Below, in pieces: positions 55,909 through 64,000 of a DNA stretch of 64,000 nt; the first letter of the stretch is position 1, and every line of letters begins with the position of its first letter. Source of the DNA: Siphonodentalium dalli. Its lineage: Eukaryota; Mollusca; Scaphopoda; Gadilida; Siphonodentaliidae. Made by a program: the position numbers and the translations under genes. Under the pieces are notes generated by a model. The model was not told where the DNA came from and made no database searches. It worked only from the letters and a program-made list of their open reading frames with translations. Location: positions 13,929,814-13,993,813 of the forward strand of contig CP136063.1 in NCBI GenBank assembly GCA_032622095.1. The letters run 5' to 3'.

Positions 55909-57699
55909 CTAACATCCACAGAAATTGGAATCACTGACTTTTATGCAATTTTTTGAGATTTTTTTGGAGTTATAGGCATTAGGTTTCAGAAGAATGGCAG
56001 GTAATTTTCTGGAGATTCCTCCACCACCATTCACTTCGACCCGTGAATTGTAACAACAAAAGCATAAATCTCAGGGTTTTCGGCATATATAGTTAGAAAA
56101 AGCATTGATCTACAATCTTACCGCGAGCATAGCATCTATTCGTTGATTTATTCCAGGTTTTATCGCACGTTAACAAATTTTGTTCACCTGTTAGCTAGGT
56201 GGTGCCGCCGAAGATAGCCGGAACTCCTCGATTTGTCTTCGGCAAATCGAAAAATCGGGTAGTACGAAAACTGGTATTCGGAGCCGGAACATTGTTATCG
56301 GTCAAAACAATCAGCCCACGACAAAGGTCTATTAAAAGTATCAGGTTCTGCCTTCCCAGCTGGTCCATTAAGCGTTGTTTCATTGTGTAATATGGTCATT
56401 TGAGTGTTAAACAGAATAAAATGTCAAGAATGGGATTTTGGTGTCATTAGACGCAGAATAACACATCCAAACTATCCAGAAATTCAAGTTGGCGTTCAAC
56501 ATAGCCACCGAAACTAATAAATATCTAGGGCAAATTACTCACAAAGTCAAATTGACCAAACACGAATACAGTCTCGATATGGACATCTGATTGTTAACAA
56601 TATGATTTGGGTGTGCATGGCTGAGAATGTGTCGACATTTCAAGATGGCTACCAAAATGGTCGTCGAAAATTGTCAAAATTTGAGTGATATCAATATCAG
56701 TATGATTAAATAATTAGCCAGTACAATTTTCCAACGTATTGATTCCCATTTATCGGGACAACAATTTTTCAAACAAAGCAGTATCTTCGTTAGATTCAAA
56801 CCTGCTAGTCACACACTAAGAGGGCATTTTGCAATTATGGCGAGCGATGAGCTTAATTGTTTTCAAACATGTACGAAAAAAACAGATGTCAATAGCTACG
56901 TGCAGACATGATTATCGATGAACGATTGCCAGTAAACATATGGTCCCGGTGGTTCATTCAGCAAATTGTGTAGCGCAAAAAATGCGTGATATGACATACC
57001 AGCTGGCATGATGCTACGCTGAAACCAGGTAACATATTCTGATATATAATCACGCATAAGAGCGAATATTTCCCATTACAATTCACACAAAAGTCACACA
57101 ACACCCACGTGCGCTTATATACTTTGAATTCTAGCTGGTTTATTTGCATCATACGCGTCACTTCATCCATAAGTGTATTGTAAACGTAGCTGTGGATATA
57201 AAATCGATCTGACTATATACCTATCGTGTTCCCGGCCATTCAAGTGTACCCTCACAACAAGAGAACACTGTTTATTCGAGCGGGGATTATGTCCGTCTTT
57301 CCTGACGATGTATGATAATTACAACTCACATGGTCCCAATGAGGGAGTATTCACTCTTATTTGATGATTAATCTATATAAATCGCCTATAAATACGAATA
57401 TTCCCCTCCGCTCACCGCAACTTATAACCTGGGTAACTTTATAACAATTTCAGGAACCTGGGTAACTTTGTCTTTGTCACATAAAACCGACGAGAGTGTC
57501 TATTCAGCCTAACTCACGGCCCTATTGGATCCACCAGACCCGGTTATGTGGTTTTAGTGCTACAGGTCAAAGTTCGGGAGTAGCATTTCCATATATGGAA
57601 GTCATGAATATTCAAAATAACTAAAACCACGGAACCTGCGCTGGATGAATCTCTGAAACCATGGAACGGGACTGTGTGAATCCAATACGGCCGCGACTC

Positions 57700-57990
57700 A
57701 GTGGTCTCGCTTGTTGGACCAATTCCAATCAGCCTTCACGGAAAATAACACCTCACTGCCCGAACTAGACCAAACAAAACCAGTCGACGCAATGGTCAAA
57801 TCTGAGATCAGTATCGTCGATGTAACTGCATTGCTATGAAACATCAAACCCCATAAGGCCATGTGTCCTGATCTCATATATACCGAACCAGATACTTAAA
57901 ACGTGTGCCGAAGAAATTTGCCTATACCAGGCATATTCAACAAATAACTAAAGACAGAGTATCCAATAATGACCGTTATGTTATGATGAT
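57700..57990 (+). pseudogene. Non-LTR retrotransposon RT N-terminal fragment
   Basis: LDQFQSAFTENNTSLPELDQ, then SIVDVTALL, a stop, NIKPHKAMCPDLIY and ILKTCAEEI follow the order seen just before the catalytic core of Jockey/CR1-type reverse transcriptases (the KAxGPD block). Stops and shifts are present and the catalytic palm is absent. It is trapped within the long-TIR element. Confidence 0.6.
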
Positions 57991-58784
57991 CACCATAATC
58001 GGGAGGAATTCCTACCCAACGATCAATCAATCATAAAACTACAGCGTTGATTACTCCCTCGGTTATGGGTAGATGAATGGTAATTGTGTAACATCACTGG
58101 AGATATTTATAAACATGTTTGCAAAGTATTTCCTCAAGTTTGCAGTTCGGATGGTGCATGCGGATATACCTTATTGTTGCATGCACATGATTCAAATTGT
58201 TTTATCCGCCCATTGCACTATAGAAATAAAAGCATAGCAGATAGTTATTTCTATTCAGGAGCACACATGGCATGACAGTGTGGATCAAAATCTGGAAAAG
58301 CGTGATCTGGTCCAAATTATAGCCCGGTTTGTATGCAACACAACAACTAATGTTGACTACATATGGAAAATACTTCGAAAAGATGAACTTTGCGGAACTA
58401 CACCAAATACCATTTATTTGGAGACATTTATTGTTTTAAATGGGCTAGCGGACCGTCAACGTTTTCATCATTTCAGCAATCGAATGAGAAATTAAGTAGC
58501 CTTGATGTTTTCGGAACATATTGAGACGATTAACTATTATTGAAAGGGTCATCGGATACACATAAACTAAACAGTGGTTGTCTGAAAATCACCAGCGAAC
58601 AATCGAATTACCCCACAGTGTAAATACGAAATAAACGTTTCAGATATAGCCGTGGTGGACTTTTCACCTTTAAAACGTTGCTGAAATTGTTAGTACTTAA
58701 AAATATAATACAGAGTAATACAAACATGTGCTGGTTCACACAGAATAACATATGCTTCGTGCACGAATGCAGATAGCATATAAG

Positions 58785-58858
58785 GGCCAGCTCGCCCCAG
58801 GCCGTTTTTGGGGCGAGCTGGCCCACCTTTCAGGGGCGAGCTGGCCCGGGTATTACAT
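58785..58858. repeat. GGGGCGAGCTGGCCC motif cluster, left
   Basis: The 15-base motif occurs once inverted (GGGCCAGCTCGCCCC) and twice forward, forming a hairpin around GCCGTTTT. Confidence 0.75.
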
Positions 58859-59627
58859 TTGTATTAAAGTTGTAAATAAGTTAATATATATTAATATATT
58901 AATTTCTTAAGTTCAGATTATGATATATTTCAGAGTTATGTCCATCAATTTTGACATTTAGATTACTTTAGGCACGTTTGTTAGCAAAGATAATAGCCAT
59001 GCAGTTTATCACACTAGTTGGTTTGAACGACGAACCGGCGAATTCATAAATAACAATAATGAACTGTTTTCACATTCTGGATATTAAAGTTTCTCTTATT
59101 CTCTGAGTTCATCTCACTATCTCTGGAGTTTGGGAACCCCTTTGAAGCCGTTATTATATCCCCATTCATATCCTATCAAAACAATAGAAGCAGGTTGTTT
59201 ACACAGTAACCAATCGACTAATCACACCTCACACTTCAGTGGATGAGATGGCTTCAGTGTGATAGATAATCACTTTCATATGCCGACCACATACCGTATA
59301 TAAGCAGTGCAATATTTATCTGACATCATAACCACAAATATGTTCCGTTGTATCTGCGAATATATACAACGGCAGTGGCTAGACTCAAGCACATTTTCGA
59401 TCGAGGAATGGAGTATATTCCGACATGACGTTCGGACAAATAATGATCTCGAATGTGTGTATATTTAATTCAACATTCCAAATTCAATGATACACATCTT
59501 GGGTATCAGTTGACCGAATTGGGTATCTTTTTGTATGGTATCACTTGACTCGGGTATCACTTGACTGTAAGCCATAGAAAGCAAGCAAAACGACCCCAAA
59601 ACGACAACTTAAATAAGACATTATCCC

Positions 59628-59710
59628 TTGGGGCGAGCTGGCCCAGGGCGAGCTGGCTCGGGGCGAGCTGGCCCATGTCGACTGGGGCGAGCTGGGGCGA
59701 GTGGGCCCGT
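59628..59710 (+). repeat. GGGGCGAGCTGGCCC motif cluster, right
   Basis: Five near-copies in direct orientation. Together with the cluster at 58785 it may bound an element of about 0.85 kb. Confidence 0.7.
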
Positions 59711-60791
59711 TTCCGTCATATCACGCTTTTTTTGCGCTACACCATTTGCTGAATGAACCACCGGGACCATATGTTTACTGGCAATCGTTCATCGATAATC
59801 ATGTCTGCACGTAGCTATTGACATCTGTTTTTTTCGTACATGTTTGAAAACAATTAAGCTCATCGCTCGCCATAATTGCAAAATGCCCTCTTAGTGTGTG
59901 ACTAGCAGGTTTGAAGATATTGCTTTGTTTGAAAAATTGTTGTCCCGATAAATGGGAATCAATACGTTGGAAAATTGTACTGGCTAATTATTTAATCATA
60001 CTGATATTGATATCACTCAAATTTTGACAATTTTCGACGACCATTTTGGTAGCCATCTTGAAATGTCGACACATTCTCAGCCATGCACACCCAAATCATA
60101 TTGTTAACAATCAGATGTCCATATCGAGACTGTATTCGTGTTTGGTCAATTTGAGTTTGTGAGTAATTTGCCCTAGCTATTTATTAGTTTCGGTGGCTAT
60201 GTTGAACGCCAACTTGAATTCTGGATAGTTTGGATGTGTTATTCTGCGTCTAATGACACCAAAATCCCTTTCTTGACATTTTATTCTGTTTAACACTCAA
60301 ATGACCATATTACACAATGAAACAACGCTTAATGGACCAGCTGGTAAGGCAGAACCTGATACTTTTAATAGACCTTTGTCGTGGGCTGATTGTTTTGACC
60401 GATAACAATGTTCCGGCTCCGAATACCAGTTTTCGTACTACCCGATTTTTCGATTTGCCGAAGACAAATCGAGGAGTTCCGGCTATCTTCGGCGGCACCA
60501 CCTAGCTAACAGGTGAACAAAATTTGTTAACGTGCGATAAAACCTGGAATAAATCAACGAATAGATGCTATGCTCGCGGTAAGATTGTAGATCAATGCTT
60601 TTTCTAACTATATATGCCGAAAACCCTGAGATTTATGCTTTTGTTGTTACAATTCACGGGTCGAAGTGAATGGTGGTGGAGGAATCTCCAGAAAATTACC
60701 TGCCATTCTTCTGAAACCTAATGCCTATAACTCCAAAAAAATCTCAAAAAATTGCATAAAAGTCAGTGATTCCAATTTCTGTGCTAACATC

Positions 60792-61515
60792 ACACTGTAC
60801 ACAGTACACTAAACACTTGAAAATTCTCACCAACATTGCAACAACATTAAGTTGAAAGTTCCGATAATTCTTTTTAGAAGAAAACGAATAACTAACTATG
60901 AGTGGTTTGTGAGGGTCACATTCAAGTTATGATGGATTAAAATTGTTCGTTTGACAAACAAAACTATTTTTTTTTCCAACAGCGCGCTGGCGGGAAGGTG
61001 GATCAGAAATCACGTGATCCAGAAAATACAACATTGGGATAGGGATTTCATCAACTGAAGTGAAACGAACAAAGTGACCAATTCGCGGAATACAGTGTGG
61101 TAACCATATTTCAGACAATTTTACTATTGTCTCTATTCAAGAGGGGGCTCAAGTGACCAATTTTGAATGGGGATTACCATGCAAATCTGCGGAGCGAAAG
61201 TTAATAGTCCAGACGCCAAGTCTGAAAAGGGCTCTATTTTAGGAGTTAGTTTGACAACCGGTCACCAAGAAAATTTCCACGTGTTGCCTGTTGCGGTCCA
61301 TGGGTGGATGTAATTTCTGAAAGTGTTGCAATTTTGTTCTATTCATGGTTTTTAATTGAATTAAGCCTAAAATTACCATAAACTGAAAACTCAAACTACA
61401 GATGACAGTTTATGTCATTTTGGCATTATTTTCCTTCAAAGTCTTAGTAATAGATATATTATTCCACATCGCAACACAAGATTTTGGAAAATAAATACTA
61501 TTTTCGAAAAAAAAA
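60792..61515. other. No gene seen
   Basis: No ORF or repeat supported. Confidence 0.35.
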
Positions 61516-61521
61516 TATTTA

Positions 61522-62039
61522 GATGGATTATCTCTTTGTAAACATGTATTATATAGTTACCGGGGTATAAAATATTAGATTTGAATCGAAGACTCCTGTC
61601 CGGAAATGCTTCTATCGATTAATATTAATTTTATTTCGAATATTTTCTGGTCTAAAAAGGTGTGTTTGTTCAGCTAACGAACAATAGTGGTTACTGTTAA
61701 CAGAGACCAGAAATTATATTGTGCAATTTTGTCACAAATAAACGTAAATTATACTCATTATCGCTTATATCTGTGGAACAAAACAATACAAACAACCAAT
61801 ATGTGACATTTGACATTCGTTGCGTAGCCGTATGAACAGCCCAGTGCTCTATATCGCAATACGGTCTCATCCGAATGGTCGGTTCTAAAAATAGTAACAT
61901 AAATGGGCCCGATTTAATATTCGAAATAAAATCAATATTAATTGATAGAAGCTTTTCCGGACATAGGTCTTCAGTTCATATCTATTATTTTATACCCACG
62001 CAACTATTTAAAATTTGTTATTTAAAGAGATAATCCATC
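61522..62039. mobile_element. 518-bp inverted-repeat MITE
   Basis: GATGGATTATCTCTTT / AAAGAGATAATCCATC ends, with further arm homology inward over about 120 bases (TATCGATTAATATTAATTTT / AATATTAATTGATAGA). Flanked by TTTA on both sides. No ORF of note. Confidence 0.65.
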
Positions 62040-62049
62040 TTTAAGGGGT

Positions 62050-62490
62050 TTTTTTGGGAAAATATTTGCTTTCGTTTCAATTTATTTCTGAAACTGATGG
62101 CACACAGCTTGTAATCTCCCTAATGAATTCCTTCTGTCAAAGCGTAATAAATTTCTACAATAAACTGGGAAGTCAAATTGCCAGATACAAACTTCAGATA
62201 GTGCCTCTAATGATTATTGTTTGTAAAAAATATAACCCTCCCCCCTAAAATTAGAAAATTGTCATTTTTTGCAGTTTCGTTAAAAAGACGCTTGTTCTGT
62301 AATATTACAATGGAAATACACACGTACCCGATCTCACCGTGTTCACAATGTCACCGGATGGTCAAGTTTTAGCACCGGGCTGTAGCTTTAAACCAAACCC
62401 TTGGATTGCTTATAAATATTAAAGACGGATTCTACATCCAATAAGCGAAATCAGACCATACGGATGTGATCAATTTATATTTAGTTGCAG
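62050..62490. other. No gene seen
   Basis: Short ORF at 62054-62248 without a domain. Confidence 0.3.
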
Positions 62491-62499
62491 GACTTAAAA

Positions 62500-63450
62500 C
62501 CCAAGTTTGAACAACGATCATACAGTCACTCATTGTATACCTATTCACCTCACCGTGGACCATACAGCCACTACATGTATATCTATTCGCCATACCCATG
62601 ACCATAGAGTCAATCCAGATATACATATACACCTCACCAATGGTGAGCCCTTCCAAATATACCAATACCCGCACACACGACCACTCATAAGTTTCATACT
62701 TGCATATACACATCACACATGACAATTCAGCAACTCACTGTATACTCATACACGCCATCCATGATCATTCATCTACACCTTATACACCACCGATGATAAT
62801 ACATCCACAACATATATAAATATACGACCAACCCGTTACTAAAAGGGCACTCCCTATATAGCCACACGCTCGTCAATGACCATCCATCTTATTCCAGGTA
62901 TGCATATAACTTCAATCTTGACCGTACAGGCATACTATGTGCACCCATACACATTACCCATAACCATAAAATCACTCCCTATTTATCTACGCACTTTTTA
63001 AGTAAGTAATGCTTTATTCTCAGCCATTATAATACATGGTACATGATCATACAGAGAGCACAAATATACATATACACCCACATGTCACAATACAGCCACA
63101 CACGGTACACATATACATCACACCACGACCTTACAGAAGTTACAGTCACTCCATATATACATAAACAACACACGGATGACCATGTAGCTACTCTCGTTAT
63201 ATATATATACACCACAGCAATGCCCATACGGTCACATCGGCCACACACAACAATACACCGCACAGTCACTACATGTATACCGATTCACATCACACATGCC
63301 CATACAGCCACTCCTTATATTCCTATGCATCTCACCATGGACACCCCACTCATAACCATATAGTCACTCCGTGTATACCTATTCACATCATTCATGACCA
63401 TACAATAACTCCCTGTATACATATTCACATCACCTATGATCATATAGTAA
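62500..63450 (+). repeat. 42-bp satellite, second locus
   Basis: Forward-sense units (CATATAGTCACTCCGTGTAT ACCTATTCACATCA) are best preserved at 63350-63450. Same family as 18960-22350. ORFs on both strands are repeat translations. Confidence 0.75.
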
Positions 63451-64000
63451 CTCCCTGGCTGCCATCTTGGCATCCATCTTTTATCCAGTTGATCACTTTT
63501 TATCATAATGGGCCAGAATAGTCACATATTATGGTTCATCTCAGTTCCGTCTCAAAGTTCTGCCCATTTCCTTTCAATAATATGGCCAGAATCACAAAAG
63601 AGGTTCTCCGCAAAATTCCATACTGCAACTTTAAAATGAATTTGTCATGCCCCATACGGAACTGGGACAACATAATAGAACGTAGTTGTCAGTTAATTAA
63701 CTAACACGTATAATAACCAAGTGAGTCACAATTTACTACCTTGTCGGATAACGCAGAGAATAATGTTCGGGATATATGTAAAAAGTTAACTTTTTACAAA
63801 TTTGGTTGCCATTTTGGAAGCCATCTTGAGCAATTTGGTCTATAAACACCGTAGTGTGACACATTTAAGATAGACCAAAACAATAAATACCTTTGATACC
63901 AATGATAGTTGCATTTTACTTAAAACAATTGTCCAACCCTGAAAAGTGAATTTTTGCCGATATTTATGTAAAGTTTGTGAGAGAAAAATCCAATATTTCT
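63451..64000. other. No gene seen
   Basis: AT-rich end of window with GGTTGCCATTTTGGAAGCCA-type words. Nothing else. Confidence 0.35.

Larger units (their letters stand above)
55917..60783. mobile_element. 4.87-kb element with 1.07-kb terminal inverted repeats
   Basis: Arms 55917-56995 and 59715-60783 are near-identical complements. The ends read CACAGAAATTGGAATCACTG and its complement, flanked by the 8-base duplication CTAACATC (55909-55916 and 60784-60791). Very long terminal repeats with an 8-base duplication suggest a fold-back type, for example Galileo/P-like, or hAT. No transposase is visible in the 2.7-kb interior. The matching 62-residue ORFs (56195-56383, 60317-60505) are simply the two arms. 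Confidence 0.85.

Noticed and set aside
58280-58495. 71-residue ORF inside the long-TIR element as a transposase remnant
   Set aside because: No acidic triad, zinc finger or HTH pattern that I can defend.
56195-60505. Paired 62-63-residue ORFs on opposite strands
   Set aside because: They lie in the two arms of the long-TIR element and show no recognisable domain or initiation context.
1-64000. tRNA or other structural RNA genes
   Set aside because: No A-box/B-box pair with cloverleaf arms was found by eye.

Overview
The window is eukaryotic nuclear DNA from a marine invertebrate, most likely a bivalve or other mollusc. This is an inference from its AT-rich composition, the frequent ACATGTA-type words, the dense nest of short inverted-repeat elements, the 'agctcacctgag...cgtccgtccgtc' interspersed repeat, and the kinds of mobile element seen. 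Genes are sparse. I see no RNA gene, CRISPR array, operon or clear ordinary host gene except a possible domesticated recombinase. Almost everything supportable is a mobile element, a piece of one, or a satellite.

Left part (0-24 kb). A Crypton-type tyrosine recombinase/zinc-finger gene can be modelled as two exons (217-281 and 2431-4601), with one frameshift near 3515. Degenerate interspersed and tandem repeats follow (5.0-11.6 kb). Next is a 2.4-kb satellite of 29-bp units (12.85-15.24 kb) that has expanded inside a dispersed repeat; a second copy of that repeat at 22.6-23.2 kb carries only one unit. A Mutator-like MITE with a 9-10-bp target duplication lies at 16.72-17.65 kb. A degenerate 42-bp satellite (18.96-22.35 kb, again at 62.5-63.45 kb) changes orientation and is interrupted by another inverted-repeat element.

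Middle (24-36 kb). Several DNA-transposon derivatives precede the most remarkable object: a 5,493-bp near-perfect palindrome at 29296-34788. It is flanked by a 6-bp direct repeat (GCACTG), so it looks like a mobile element. Each 2.7-kb arm carries a divergent Bcl-2-family gene (BH1 and BH2 recognisable), an acidic C-terminal coding fragment, and a C2H2 zinc-finger/polyglutamine gene with its own TATA box. No transposase, integrase, polymerase or capsid gene is visible. It therefore appears to be a non-autonomous fold-back element carrying apoptosis-type cargo, possibly derived from a Polinton/adintovirus-like element.

Right part (36-64 kb). A complete, very young Ty3/Gypsy retrotransposon (36587-46355) has 500-bp LTRs differing at about one base. 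It has gag, a textbook -1 frameshift signal (TTTAAAC plus stem-loop), and protease/RT/RNase H/DD35E integrase. Its pol frame is broken by a double stop (TAATAA) within a short self-complementary stretch. Next to it are a TTAA-flanked MITE, a 3' fragment of a CR1/Jockey-like non-LTR element (minus strand), a perfect 109-bp MITE, a non-autonomous hAT element inserted in another transposon (53459-54441), and a 4.87-kb element with 1.07-kb terminal inverted repeats and an 8-bp target duplication (55917-60783).

The genes do not form a pathway. The layout is one of repeated nested insertion, and several insertions can be ordered in time by which element interrupts which.
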